Assembly (NCBI RefSeq): GCF_032854445.1
Contig: NC_088295.1
Coordinates: 60,927,249 to 60,991,248 of the forward strand
Source of the DNA: Liolophura sinensis
Lineage: Eukaryota > Mollusca > Polyplacophora > Chitonida > Chitonidae
Length of the DNA stretch: 64,000 nucleotides
Direction of reading: 5' to 3'
Within the stretch, counting starts at the first letter, position 1, and the number at the start of each line of letters is the position of its first letter. A program made the translations under genes and the position numbers. This document shows, one piece after another, positions 36,685 to 48,092 of this stretch. Under the pieces are notes generated by a model that did not search any database, had not been told where the DNA came from, and saw only the letters and a list, made by a program, of their open reading frames with translations.

Positions 36685-36850
36685 ATGTCGTCGCACGACT
36701 TAATAAGGATCTCGAGAGCACGAGATAATTGACAAACAGAAATGCATAATTATATCTGCTCACAAGATCTTTATTAAGTCGTGCGCACGAATTAACAAAC
36801 ACAATTGTGCACTTCTACTGGTCAGTATTTCGTGAGCACGGCTTACTAAA
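36685..36850. mobile_element. Palindromic MITE-like repeat (unit A)
   Basis: gcacgacttaataaggatct and its near reverse complement (agatctttattaagtcgtgc) frame a short AT-rich centre, with further gagcacgag/cgtgcgcacg inverted pieces. A diverged copy lies at 49,945-50,140. It is short, non-coding and symmetric, as expected of a MITE-type element; the transposase family is unknown. Confidence 0.6.
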
Positions 36851-38258
36851 AAAACATAACTGACACTTTGTGTGTGGGGTTTTTTTATTTAATTTTTTCT
36901 AACCATGTCACTTATACAGCTCTGTAGTGCATGTTCCCAATCGTCTCCCGTAACTGTTATAAAGTTTTTTTTATACTTGACAATATGCACAACAATGGAG
37001 TCAAAGGTAAATAAGTCAATCACATACCAATTACGAGAATCGAGTTATTCTGTGGTGTAGTCAGGGTCTACCCTAAATTTTACACATGTACAATAGTAGA
37101 ATGAGAGTATATGCTAACCACTATGAGTCACTTTCAGTTTTATAGTGCAGGAAGTTATTTTCCTATTAGTATGCATCCTCCTCTTTAGGCGAAATACGGC
37201 TCACGTGAGTTAAAATGCGCACAGTGTCGCGGTGACCTAATACTTCGTAACTTAGGAGAATTAAGTTAGTAAAAAACATATGACGAATGAAAATCTCGAC
37301 AGATACAACATAATAACTAATGGTATTAATATCAATAAAGACTTTCAGTTCCCATAAAACTCTTCAAAATAATACAAGTGATTGTTTCCGAAACATGTAC
37401 AAAAAGTGTATACATACAGTATATACATATGTGTGTGATCTTACAATGTATACAGGCACATGTAGGCCTACAGTTCAGCAAAGACATAAACATGCGTACG
37501 TGTATATACAGGAATGTAATATAGAACAAACAATAGCATATAAACCTCCAAATGTCTTAAAAGAAATAACACACATGTTCATGTGCCTAGATCATTACGT
37601 CATACCCATGAACGACACGAGGCAGGAAGCTATAAAGAAATCATGACCATCCTAATGACTAGTAAATACGTTAGGTCATGAATCTCCATGGCTGGTAGCC
37701 CTAGAAAATAATTTGTGAAAAGGTACGTTTTACATATATATTCTTCACTAGTCAAGAAAAAAAATATGTATTTCTACGATGAATTCGCCTTGATTTGGCT
37801 GAAATACTGCTCACGTAGCGTATTGACATAATCATTCAATGACTATGATCCAGTATACATGTACATTTCTCTGATTAAATATACATCTAGGCACAGATCT
37901 GTTTTCACATAATATATATTTACCTATTTATTTAATTGGTATTTTACGGAGTACTCAAGAATATACAGGATGTATAAACTATACACAGATACAAGCTTTT
38001 AGCCTAATATTAATAAATAATAATAGAAATAATATTAATTTATTCATATTTATTTTTTGTATACTGAAATAAACATAATGTATATGTATGTCAGTAATGA
38101 TCTTGATTGAACAAGAAACTAATAACACACCAGAATTTCAACAATGGAAACAAACAGGTTTTCTGTTCTTGCACTTATAAAGGCTAAGATCTCAAGTCTA
38201 ACTATAAGATATAAACTGCAGAAAGACATACTATAGGCTTAATAACATCAATTGCTGT
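36851..38258. other. 3' flank of gene 2
   Basis: AT-rich DNA that is nearly identical in unit B (50,150-51,700). Apparent small open frames on both strands around 37,320-37,646 are shared by the two units only because the duplication is young. A SINE 3' end fragment lies at 37,920-37,970. Confidence 0.5.
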
Positions 38259-38437
38259 ATATGCATGTACGTTACTTTTGCACAACTGCATATTCACAGC
38301 CCTGTATGACCATATGTTTAAGATCTAGCTCTGTTACCGCGCCAGATATATGCATGTACGTTACTTTTGCACAACTGCATATTCACAGCCGTCTATGACC
38401 ATATGTTTAAGATCTAGCTCTGTTACCGCGCCAGATT
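38259..38437. repeat. 89-bp tandem duplication at the 3' end of gene 2
   Basis: The stretch atgcatgtacgttacttttg ... gttaccgcgccagat occurs twice, at 38,261 and 38,350. It covers the last codons and stop of gene 2, so a second, untranslated copy of the terminal coding sequence lies downstream of the stop. Gene 3 has a single copy. Confidence 0.9.
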
Positions 38438-38808
38438 GTAAGTAGCTGACCAGGTTTGCATCAGTGCTGTTCACATTTTCATAATTCTGGGGAGACAGGC
38501 GCTTTACTTTCGGTATTTGCAGTTCGTCGTAGGTAGGCCTGTCTGTGTCGGATGTTATCTGCAATGCAACAGAAGATGATCCGGGCTCTACTCCGATTAC
38601 ATCATAGGTATTACGACATTCCACCTCCGCCACTTCTCTGGCGAACGCAGAGGAGTCATCGACACAGCTATATGTGGCATCTTTCTCCAGTCCCCCGGTT
38701 GCAGTCAGCGGCCCACCTGAGGTGGAACTCATTAGCAGGTTGTCGTCGCCTGTAGCTTCCCTCTGTTCCCCTTGACCGGCAGATTTTCTGATTGATCGAA
38801 TCTTATGG
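38361..38808 (-). CDS. Gene 2 exon 7: cytoplasmic tail
   Basis: Acceptor ATATTTCAG, 149 codons including the stop. It starts basic (HKIRSIRKSAGQGEQ). Tyrosine motifs in order are TYSCV, TYDVI, TYDELQI, NYENV, SYLQS and EYAVVQK. YENV fits YxN, and TYDVI, TYDEL and EYAVV fit Yxx-hydrophobic. None is a strict ITIM, because position -2 is not S/I/V/L/T. They could serve SH2 docking or endocytosis. Confidence 0.8.
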
Positions 38809-39088
38809 CTGAAATATAGAGAAGTATTCAATACTGATCCGATTAAACCTTTATAATTTTTCTACATCAATGATGTGTATACTAACTTATGAAAGGAAAA
38901 GAAGACAAAGTTGTTTCTGTTCCTATACTAAGTACCTATATGGATATTTGCATTGACCGTTAAGCTGTGTTTTAGGCCTGTCACATGCAATGTTTTCCCT
39001 GATGTAAAGCCCTCCATAGACATTTAGACACGTCGCATGTAGTACCCTGACGTCACAATACATCAATCGTTTAGATACGTCGCATGTA

Positions 39089-39159
<71 letters not shown>

Positions 39160-42100
39160 TCATTTGCATAGAGCATCGGTCTTGCCACAAACAGTCAGTC
39201 CTTGACCAGTGAGGAGCTCACGTACTTGATCTCTTCAAGTGTGAAGTCACTATCGTCGTATAAGCGAAATAATCCAGCAAACGGCATTACAAATTTTAAA
39301 TAAACAAATAATTTTAACGTATAAAAATAGGACTTACCGCCGCCATGAGACAATGACGATGACAACGACTAGGATTATCAGCAAAACCCCTGCAGCCACA
39401 GCGGAAGCAAGTATTACCGTCTTGTCTAAAACACATTCAACCCCATTTGTATATTCAGTTAATACAATCAGAGCAAAACATTATGCTATATTGGCATTCA
39501 CACATCATCACCTAAAAATGTGTAGCAAATTTCAGACGTGAATTTTCATATGCTGTGGCATATGCTTCTCAGTTTAAATTCCATATCCAGAGAATTATTG
39601 GCTAATTATCAACCAAATAATGGGTTTCTGATTATATATTAGACCTATTTTATACATATAGAGACCTATTTTTATATATTTTGTAATAATAGCTGAAAAA
39701 TCCGACACAAAAGAAAGTCTTCACTCGCCCAAATTCATAGATAAGGGAAGAGTTTGTCAGCTGTGGTGGAGAGTCAACAGTCAACCGAGCGAGTTTAAGG
39801 TGTTTCTTTAATCGGCTTCAAACAATATGTATTGTACACGTATATGTACGTGTAGAAAAAGGTGATTGCGTGAATCTATAGATAATAAATTAACTATGAG
39901 TTGATTGGCAGTGTCTGTAAACAGGTTTTAACGCAATTACGGAGATTTTGACAGAAAGGTTTTTGAGGAAGCCAAAATTTATTGTACATGTATACTAGTA
40001 AAATCAGAAGTACATCAACAGAAAGAAGTTTGCCACTGCACTGCAAGTGGTCATTTTGACCAGAAGCTATTGTGACGTGTTTATCTGTGAATACAAATGT
40101 CAGGAGATGACCAACGTACATATAGATGTACCTAGCAACGTTCTTTGCATGGTTTTGCCTGAAAAATCCTGGAATATGGATTTATATGTAAACTCCAAAC
40201 AAATAAATCAATAAATTGTATTAGTTTTGGATTGCCTCAATATGCTGCCGTTGTAAATTATCCTTTTCTGGCATTATTGTTCGAAATAACGAAAGACCTA
40301 ACGGTCTGCATTCCCTTATGTAAGTCTTGTAAAACTGTGTTTGTTTTCTGTATATTGCATAATCTTTATTAACTTGTTTTAAGATATCGTTACCTACAAT
40401 TAAAATTCTTAACATCAGTCCGCACAATACCGAATGTGTTGTACGTGAATGCTGTCCAGATGATATGTAAAGGTTAATATCTGATATTGGTGAACAATGC
40501 ACAGCCACCCATGCACGGGATAAAGATATTACTTTTTAACCCTCTATTTCTCGCCAACAATGCCAAACTTTTTTGTAACAAAAAGTGTGCTTGATTCATG
40601 AAACAGGGGTTTCCGATCTTAGCCGTGGGGATTTTCTTTAAATTGTACAATGCACCGAAGATTTTAAACCGTGAAATCAAAAGACGTTTGCGTGATTTCT
40701 AAAGTTCAGTTTCTAGATTTACATTTGTATAACAGCTACTGGTGAGCATTGTGTACAAGACAGCTTTTTTACCTGTACCTCTGTGACATTATTTACAAAT
40801 CACTTACAAATCCGAAGGACTGTCAAACATCTTATATTGCTTACTTACACATCTGAGAGACTGTTAAACGTCTGAGATTACTATAAAATTGAGAGATTAA
40901 TTGCAATTCCGTGCGATTTCTTGTTTCCAACCGGAGAGATTGTTAAATGTCTACGAGTTCTTACAAATCTGAGAGATTTCTGACATCTCTGAGAGATTTC
41001 TGACATATCTGAGAGATTTCTGACAAATCTGAGAGAATTCTGACAAATCTAAGAGATTACATGTACTTACAAATCTATAAGATTACACTTTCAAACCTGA
41101 GAGATTGTGAAAATTGGAGATTACTTACAAATCTGAGCGATTACTTACAAATCAGAGCGATTACTTACAAATCAGAGTGATTAATATATATCAGACAAAT
41201 GCAACACCGTACCCTTTCCAACAGAAGGTGTTGAGTTTGGTCCTGGTCGATGTGTTACAGTTTTGTCCAACTGCCCCTCCGTTTCATTTACGGTGGAGTA
41301 TCAGTGTACAGTTGACCCTGTCAGCGAATTTGTCCATAACGGTGTCAGTTTCGCTGACGTTCCCAGTGGAACCGCATGAGAGTATTCTGACAAATCTAAG
41401 AGCTTACATGTACTTACAAATCTATAAGATTATACTTTCAAACTTGAGAGATTGTGAAAAATCTTAGATTAGATAAAAATCTGAGCTACTACTTACAAAT
41501 CTGTGCGATTGCATACAAATCTGAGCTATTAATATATATAAGACAAACGTACTACCGTACCCTTTCCAGCAGAAGGCGTTGAGTTTGATTGTGGTCGACG
41601 TGTTACAGTTTTGTCCAATTGCACCTCCGTTTCACTTACGGTGGAGTATCCGTGTACTGTTGACCCCTTTGTTGACACTGTCAGCGAATTTGTAGATAAC
41701 GATGTCGGTGTCTGTGACGTTCCCAGTGGCCGTGTAGATGACGTTAGATAAGACTTTTCACATACTGGTATGCTTGTGTCCTTATTTGAGGATACACGTC
41801 CAGTGGTACATTCCGACCTATCTCCCAAAGGTATGTCTTCCTCTCTTAAATTTTTGGGATTCCACTCATTGGAGAGATTATCTTTCAAATCGCAAGTTTC
41901 CGGATATTCTGAGGCAATCAGAAAAAAGCATTTATATGGCAAAAATTGCTGCATTTTTGTACTGAACTGTGGAAGAGATATAGAATTTTTTGTATTGTTT
42001 GGCAGAGTTGTCTTTGTTTTTCAATGCCTGTCTACCCTCCAAACATAAATAACTGAAATATTTGCCTTTAATGATCCCGTATATATTTTACATTTGAATT

Positions 42101-45100
42101 TAATACCAGCCGATTGTAGGGGAAAAAATGGTGTCTTTTCTCTTTATCCAACTGTCTCTGAACACAAAACTATCAACTGGATATCATTTACACGAACGGT
42201 GGTATGGTCTCTTACACATGTATATATGATGTATTCTGTTATGGCTAAATGATATCATATCTGTGGTGGTTAATAATATCATATCTGTGGTGGTTAATGA
42301 TATCATATCTGTGGTGGTTAATGATATCATGTATGTGGTGGTTAATGATATTATGCGAGTGGTGCCTAAAGATATCATGTCTGTGGTGCTTAATAATATC
42401 ATGTCTGTGGTGGTTAATGATATCATATTGGTGGTGGTTAATGATATCATATCTGTGGTGGTTAATGATATCATGTCTGTGGTGGTTAATGATATCATAT
42501 CTATGGTGGTTAATAATATCATATCTATGGTGGTAAATGATATCATATCTATGGTGGTTAATGATATCAGGTCTGCGGTGGCTAAATGATATCATATCTA
42601 TGGTGGTTAATGATATCATATCTATGGTGGTTAATGATATCATGTGTGTGGTGGCTAAATGATATCATATCTATGGTGGTTAATGATATCATGTCTGTGG
42701 TATCTAAATGATGTCGTAAACAGGTCTACTTACCGAATATGGTAATCCACAATGAGCTGAACTTCTCCAAACACGTACAGTTTACAAGTAGGCTGAATTC
42801 CTGCGTCGAACTCACTTGAGAAAAAGCATTTTTGGACTTTCTATCTGGTAAATATTTATGTTCTCCTGCTCCGTCGACCAAAGTTACAGCACTACAATCA
42901 TCAGGGGCTGAGTGTTTGAGTTTAAAGTATTTCAGGCCAATAACGAAAGGCTTAGAGGGTTTCACACTAGCGATGGCAACGTTCTTACAGACTTCGTCAG
43001 TCAGAAAAATCCGAAGGTTCGCTGTTTTATTCAGGTAAAACACACCTTTCAGGGGTTCTCTGAGCTTCTTGAAGGACGAAGCTGAAATCACAACGTGACA
43101 AGCACACATAACTGATACTATTGGCCTACATGTATGATCACACCAAAATGTACTTACCTATCATTTGACAAGCTTGACAAGTTTACAATAATTGACAGCA
43201 AACTTATATTGCTTTGATCAATAGAAACGCTGCTCAAGTTTGTGTTTTCCTGATTCCCTCATGTACTGCTACTCAGCAAAGTTACTGTGCAAAAAAATAT
43301 TGCTCTTCCATTTTCGGATACCTACCGATTTTTTCTGTCTTTTATCGTATGGCAGCCTGTTAACAATGAGCAGACAAAAAATGGTTATCTAAGTCATCTC
43401 GCTCAGGTGTTTTCAGGGTTTCTCTCTAGCCATTGCCTCAACTCTGGGCTGGCGTGCACATGCTTTTTGTAATGGATCGATGTCTAGGCCATTAAAAAGT
43501 GTTTGTCCGTACTTTAAGACAATTCATCTGCATGTTAATACAGGTACATGTAGATATCTCCTTTTAGCATCACTGGTAAATCCACACGAACATAAAGCTG
43601 GTAGAAATTAGAGACATTCCAATTCTAGCCTCGTTTGAAAGCATACTCCTAACACTGCAGGGAACCATGGATACAAGAAATGTCACAGGCACCATCAAAA
43701 AGATTGATCTCTCATCCCGTGTGCCACACATGCATGGGATCAATACTGCAATGTCCATTCATCAATAAAAAGATCTTTTTGTTTGGCACTGGCCTTGTTC
43801 AAGAGTTTTATACAACAATCATTAGCGGGGCAGGAGAAACTAATGCAGAAACTTGGCCATACCTTATCTGACATGCATATTTCCATGGGTACGTATTAAA
43901 ACATCTAAGCCACACTAACACAACCTTTTATGTGTGAAAAGGACCTCGTAACTGTACATTTCTGAATTCTTCGGCGCTTCACGCCTCGCACTGTACTTTC
44001 TTATCCACAAATATACAGTTACTAGGCCTTTCTCCACACCTAACAATTTGTTCTATTTCAGCCTTTATAGTTTTGTCTCGTGTATATTTACATGTACCAG
44101 TTACTTCTTTGAGTGAGGACGGACACTTTCCAATGACCCCGTCATCGATCCACCTATAAAGTACCTGCCCGAGGTAGGTTGGAACCCACACATCGCATCT
44201 CCTGCAGATTTAGAGGCAAGACAAAGCCTTGGTCCACCGCAAAATATTTTCTTATTATGTGATGATACCATTGCCATCTGCAGATAATTTCCTGTTGCGG
44301 CATTGGTGCTACCCGATCGAAGTGGTATTTGCGGTAAATTTACGCGGTAAAAATCAAGTATAACTGCACAATCACTGCCGTGAACACGTATTGATTCGAT
44401 ATTTATTTGTACTCAAACGCCTTGACAAACTGCTAAGTCATGTGCGCAGACGTCTGTTTGTGTCTGTGGCATGTTCTTGGTGTACCTAAAGACCTATACG
44501 CCTATGTCATTGATTCGAACCAGATCTTGTAATTTAGACCACCAACAAGTAAAACAGATAGTAATGCCAATTGTTGCTTCAGCACACCTGCACGGATCGG
44601 GCCTTACACTAGCATTGCGTGGCCAGTGTAGGGCCTATTTTTTGCGTATGTTTCTCAGTTTTCGACTGGAAGCTGTTCTCTGGTCTCTGTAAAGTTTCAG
44701 ATGTTACAAAGGAGCATTTAGAATGCACGAAATTTTGTGAATTGTGAGTGATTGCCGATTTTTTTTTACCGTGCTGTAACCTAGGAGATGTGCAGTTGTT
44801 TCTTTACGGAAGACTCGGAGCTGTCATGCGCACTCCAACATCGGATGTACAGTACCTTTTAATGTACACTTACCAGACACACAACTGTACTGTATGCTTC
44901 CTGCTTCACGAGATTTAGTACAGCTGGTCAGTAGCGTGTTTGTTTCTTTACATTCCGTACGGCCTTCACATAGACGGATAAATTCATTGATACCATGATT
45001 CTGATTATGACCCGTGCCTGTCCCAGAATGAATAAATAACACATCCCGCGCACTTTTACATTTGGGGAATATTTGATCACAAATATTAGTTCTACAGGCG

Positions 45101-45908
45101 CCTTGAGCTGAGGAATCTGTATGGAAACAAAAAACAACAACAAAATACAGAAAGTTTATTTAGGTATTTACTTCATTTTTCATAATAGGCTACAAACTGA
45201 ATGCAAATAATAAACCATTCCGTGATGTCAGGTTTCTAATTCAGTGACGACTGGCTGTCTCAAGGCGGCACCAGCCAACAGAATCCGCCGTATAACAAAA
45301 AGAGCCATTTACCATTTTGCCACGTTTTCAAGATTCCCATAAATGAACATATATAGGTAAGAATTACAGAAATATAGAAATTTCACTAATTTTTATAATT
45401 TTAGGAGCTTCTAAACCACAGATGTTTGGCAAGTAACCACATGTGATGTATACATAGCGTTTCTTAATTATTTCATTAGTGTTTTACGCCGTACTCAAAA
45501 ATATTTTACTTATCCGACGGCGGCCAGCATTATGGAGGAAGGAAACCCATGATCTTCTGCAGGTTTTTGCCAGATCTTCCCACTTACGGCCGGAGAGGAA
45601 GTCAGCATAAGCTAAGCTTGAAATCACAGCGACCGCGTAGGTGAGAGGCTCCTGGGTCATTAGTCTGTGTTAGCGCGCTATCCAACTGAGCCATGTAGAA
45701 TAGGGTTTATACGGCTTGGTTAGAGAGGACTCACACTGCGCTGGAAATGACAGTTATAGCGACAGCAATGTGCATAGGGCTTAATACTAAAGGCATACAT
45801 GTACAAAAGGCACCACGTGACTGTGTACTTACCTCGTATTAAAACATAGAAAATGCTTATCCAGTAGGGTAAATACACACATATGATCGTGTTGGCAGCA
45901 CCCCTCAT
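38361..45908 (-). CDS. Gene 2: SUEL-lectin-like/CUB single-pass receptor (tandem paralogue of gene 3)
   Basis: The inferred CDS joins 45908-45833, 45116-44874, 43081-42734, 41908-41561, 39425-39338 and 38808-38361: 1,551 nt, 516 residues plus stop, all GT/AG introns. Phases are 1 up to the transmembrane exon and 2 after it, as in gene 1. The order is signal peptide, SUEL-like lectin, CUB-like, Ser/Thr stalk, transmembrane, tail with YxN and Yxx-hydrophobic motifs. An additional exon at 44,201 downward is frameshifted here and must be skipped for this frame to hold. A dead copy of the stalk exon lies at 41,213-41,386. Ligand and role are unknown; a cell-surface recognition role is inferred. 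Confidence 0.75.
39094..39156. repeat. (TA)n microsatellite in the last intron of gene 2
   Basis: About 31 TA units. In unit B the same site is a longer, interrupted TA tract next to a fold-back palindrome. Confidence 0.95.
39338..39425 (-). CDS. Gene 2 exon 6: transmembrane helix
   Basis: From phase 1 it reads KTVILASAVAAGVLLIILVV followed by VIVIVSWR, a strongly hydrophobic helix with a basic inner edge. It exits at CG|GTAAGT in phase 2, matching the tail exon. It is 88 nt; the gene 3 counterpart is 89 nt. Confidence 0.85.
40830..41195. repeat. Short tandem repeat (about 18-20 bp) in the gene 2 intron
   Basis: Loose copies of cttacaaatctgagagatta and variants (atcagagcgatt; atttctgacatatctg). 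Related units also lie between the dead exon and the working stalk exon (41,390-41,525). The counterpart in unit B is 54,540-54,965. Confidence 0.85.
41213..41386 (-). pseudogene. Dead duplicate of the stalk exon (gene 2)
   Basis: 174 nt homologous to the 3' half of the neighbouring stalk exon, with the same donor (AAAGG|GTACGG) and a usable acceptor (TTGTCAG|AATACTC). In phase 1 it is open except for one TGA where the working exon has GGA (context ACTGTACAC TGA TACTCC). The same lesion is in gene 3 (54,990-55,163), so it predates the tandem duplication. Confidence 0.7.
41561..41908 (-). CDS. Gene 2 exon 5: Ser/Thr-rich stalk
   Basis: A 116-codon phase 1-1 exon (acceptor TTGCCTCAG, donor G|GTACGG). 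It starts EYPETCDLKDN, then becomes Ser/Thr/Pro-rich (LTSSTRPLGTSQTPTSLSTN) and ends STPSAGK. It is a probable O-glycosylated spacer holding the binding domains away from the membrane. Confidence 0.75.
42245..42715. repeat. 24-bp minisatellite in the gene 2 intron
   Basis: About 19 copies of gtggttaatgatatcatatc + tgtg with a GATATC palindrome in each. The period of 24 keeps frames open on both strands (ISLTTTDM and LWWLMISY types), which are not genes. The unit B counterpart at 55,985-56,395 has fewer copies. Confidence 0.93.
42734..43081 (-). CDS. Gene 2 exon 4: CUB-like domain
   Basis: A 116-codon phase 1-1 exon (acceptor GATTTCAG, donor G|GTAAGT). CUB-like order: LKGVFYLNKT, EVCKNVAIASV, FVIGLKYFKL, then DDCSAVTLVDG (family CxxDxxxIxDG), a KYLP turn, SSTQEFSLLVNC, and a closing LWITIF strand. 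It is less canonical than the CUB of gene 1, so a CUB-related beta-sandwich is the safe description. Confidence 0.65.
43979..44201 (-). pseudogene. Gene 2 optional exon 3, frameshifted
   Basis: It matches the intact exon of gene 3 (58,149 downward) including the acceptor ATCTGCAG|GAGATGCG. Near 44,157-44,160, however, it has three A residues where gene 3 has four. From phase 1 the frame then meets TAA about 30 codons in. Sequence downstream of the indel stays open in the shifted frame to a TGA at 43,979, so the lesion is recent. Skipping the exon restores an open transcript. A homopolymer sequencing error is a real alternative. Confidence 0.65.
44202..44873. other. Intron 2 of gene 2, nothing else seen
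   Basis: Contains no recognised element; the counterpart is 58,150-58,806. Confidence 0.5.
44874..45116 (-). CDS. Gene 2 exon 2: SUEL-lectin-like domain
   Basis: An 81-codon phase 1-1 exon (acceptor CCATACAG, donor G|GTAAGT). Motifs are CRTNIC, FPKC, ARDVLFIHSGTG, FIRLCEGRTEC (family CxGxxxC), LLTSC, and a closing IQYSCVS (family VxYxC). It is shorter than a classical SUEL domain and lacks YGR. All nine nucleotide differences from gene 3 change the amino acid. Confidence 0.65.
45478..45708 (-). mobile_element. SINE family A copy, minus strand (intron 1 of gene 2)
   Basis: It reads attagtgttttacgccgtac, atccgacggcggccagcatt, acggccggagaggaagtcag, ending in a tRNA-like head (gcgctatccaactgagccat). 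It is also present at 59,405-59,635, so it is older than the tandem duplication. Confidence 0.9.
45833..45908 (-). CDS. Gene 2 exon 1: signal peptide
   Basis: ATG at 45,908 opens MRGAANTIICVYLPYWISIF and YVLIR, a clear signal peptide, and ends at G|GTAAGT (phase 1). A 29-bp minisatellite begins about 80 bp upstream. Gene 3 differs at only two codons, R/K and S/I. Confidence 0.8.
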
Positions 45909-45984
45909 TTTCTTCTCAAAATCTTATGCTAAATATATGTATAAAACACAATCCACTGCCATTAAACCACTCCTCACAGATATC

Positions 45985-46150
45985 ACTATGGTGGTGGAAT
46001 ACTGGCTGGCATCACTATACTGGTGGAATATTGGCTGGCATCACTCTACTGGTGGAATATTGGCTGGCATCATTGTACTGGTGGTATACTGGCTGGCATC
46101 ACTGTACTGGGTGGAATACTGGCTGGTATTATTGTACTGAGTGGAATCTG
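45985..46150. repeat. 29-bp minisatellite just upstream of gene 2
   Basis: About five to six copies of a 29-bp unit (ggtggaatactggctggcat + cactatact). It lies about 80-240 bp upstream of the gene 2 start codon, in its 5'UTR or promoter. Unit B has roughly ten copies at 59,930-60,215. Confidence 0.92.
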
Positions 46151-46589
46151 GCATCACACTATAAAGATAGGACACATTCATGTGTATTCCCTCTTTAGCG
46201 AATTGTAGGGCCCTGTACAACAAAAAATTGATACCGCGTAAAACTGAAGCAACAATCTATCTAAATCCTACATACACGTATAGGTTCTATACGTACATGG
46301 AAATGTGTGGAAGTACATCCTGTTGACAATAATACTAGTTATCGGTTAATCACACATGCCTGCTGTTCTGTAGCTGGTTAATTTTCAAATACTGTCCCAA
46401 AAAAGGGCGTACATCAGCATTACAGTGTGAATCACAGTGGTGTGATTTTCAGAACCCGGAACAAGCATGAGAATCTTATGAAATTTTAGGCTACATATAC
46501 CGTTAGAACAGTTTTCACGCATGTACTTTACTATACATCGCCCTTTGTACACCACACATCCGCTTATTTATTGGTTTATTTTTCTATTC

Positions 46590-46622
46590 CGTTTTGTTGT
46601 TGTTGTTGTTGTTGTTGTTTTT
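46590..46622. repeat. (TTG)n microsatellite
   Basis: About nine GTT units followed by T- and G-runs. In unit B (60,648-60,665) it is replaced by a T-run. Confidence 0.9.
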
Positions 46623-47779
46623 GGTTTTTTTGGGGGGGGATGGTTATGGTTTTTCACTTCATACTCAAACATTTTCACATTTACAATGTCAGTCAATATG
46701 ATGGGTGGAGGAAACAGGAGAACGGGGGGATAAACCACCGACCGCTAGGAAGCCATTGACAAACTTTCCCACGTGTGACGCACATATATGAATACCATGG
46801 TGGGAGAAAAGTTCAAGGCTGGACGTGAACCATATGTTACATCATGTGTGTTCTACCGATTGGTAGGCAAGCAGCTTAGATGTGCGCATGGCTTATTCTT
46901 GATGGCAAATAATGTATGGTACGAACGACATGTCAACGCACATGCATATCATTGGTTTTCATACAGATATTTAGGCTGTTTATGGTTGTTAAAAGAATGC
47001 ACATGTGACCGTACACCGAAGAGCTGTGAAAAGCGTAAATATCATGTAGCTTAGGCATACATGTACATTACAGTCTCAGGCACTCCAAGTTATCTCCCTT
47101 TGTAAATCAGTCCAACACTAAAAATACATTAATCCTGTGTGTTGTGATAGAGATAACTTCGAGTTCCTGGGTTTTAGTGCAGAGTTGTAATAGGTTTTCG
47201 TTTCTAATCAGTGATGGCAGATGAACCACATTGGTATCAAAGGTGTGCGGGAAAGATTTCTTGTTATAGTGAACATATGTGTACATGTAAACAATGTGCC
47301 AAATCTCTGCCATTCAAAGGGCCAGGGAAACTAACCAAAACCAGTTTCATTTAGTTTTGTCTTAATGTACCATCAAAATAGAGGTAGGATAAAATATGGA
47401 TGTGACGTCACATGAATTTCTTCACACAAACTTTTCTTTTTTGTTTATGGAAGAATCTGAAAGATATAGTTGTTTTCTGTAAACTAATATCTGATCAACT
47501 ACTCTAGGGTCATTTTAATAAGTGTTAAATGAATTTAAATAATTCAAACTGATTTAACACTAAAAAAATTAAAATATTGTTTTACACAGTTTTCGTTTGC
47601 CTATTTTTTGTGTTTCTTAGAATTTAAGTATACATGCACTTTAAGATTAACTAGCGGGTACTCAGTTTACACGAAGTCCCTGAGTAAGTTTTTTCTTACA
47701 GTTCATGTGCTTTAAAGTACATCTTCCCGACTGATGGCCTGGGAACACCCAGTGTTGTAGGCTGGTGTCATTTGATACC

Positions 47780-48092
47780 GGCCCCCCGATAGCACAATTG
47801 GTAGAGCATCCGCTTCGGGAGCTGTAGATCCAAGGTCAATCCTGGGCCGAATCACACCTAAGACTTTAAAAGAGAAAGTTGTAATTTCCTCGCTTGGTGT
47901 TCAGCATGAAAGGGATAGGCGGGGCGCCTAACTTGCCAGGCGTCTCAGTGAAGCAGCACTAGATAAAGAGCAGTAGAAATCCGCCCTGCAACAAGGAGGC
48001 ACATTACGTGCACCCTAAGGATTCCTTCGTCGTCATATGACTGAAAAATTGTTTAGTACGACGTTAAACCCCAATCACTCACTCACTCCTGA
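47780..48092 (+). mobile_element. SINE family B copy with intact tRNA-like head (spacer)
   Basis: The head cgatagcacaattggtagag (A-box-like) and ggtcaatcctgg (B-box-like) is followed by the family body and a cactcactcact tail. It lies in the 1.1-kb segment present in unit A but missing from unit B. Confidence 0.87.

Noticed and set aside
37320-37646. Open frames on both strands, repeated at about 51,008-51,322
   Set aside because: Short, both strands open, AT-rich, identical only because of the tandem duplication. More likely 3' flank.
42184-42643. Repetitive frames on both strands (ISLTTTDM, DIINHHRY, LWWLMISY types); same at 55,934-56,388
   Set aside because: By-product of the 24-bp intronic minisatellite, open in several frames at once.
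43570-43758. 62-codon minus-strand frame with an acceptor-like CATTGCAG (also 57,250-57,438), considered as an exon
   Set aside because: No donor before the stop, no domain pattern, and differences between copies are nearly all replacements.
46788-47054. 88-codon plus-strand frame conserved in unit B (60,810-61,076)
   Set aside because: Conservation reflects the young duplication. Most differences are replacements, and there is no family resemblance.
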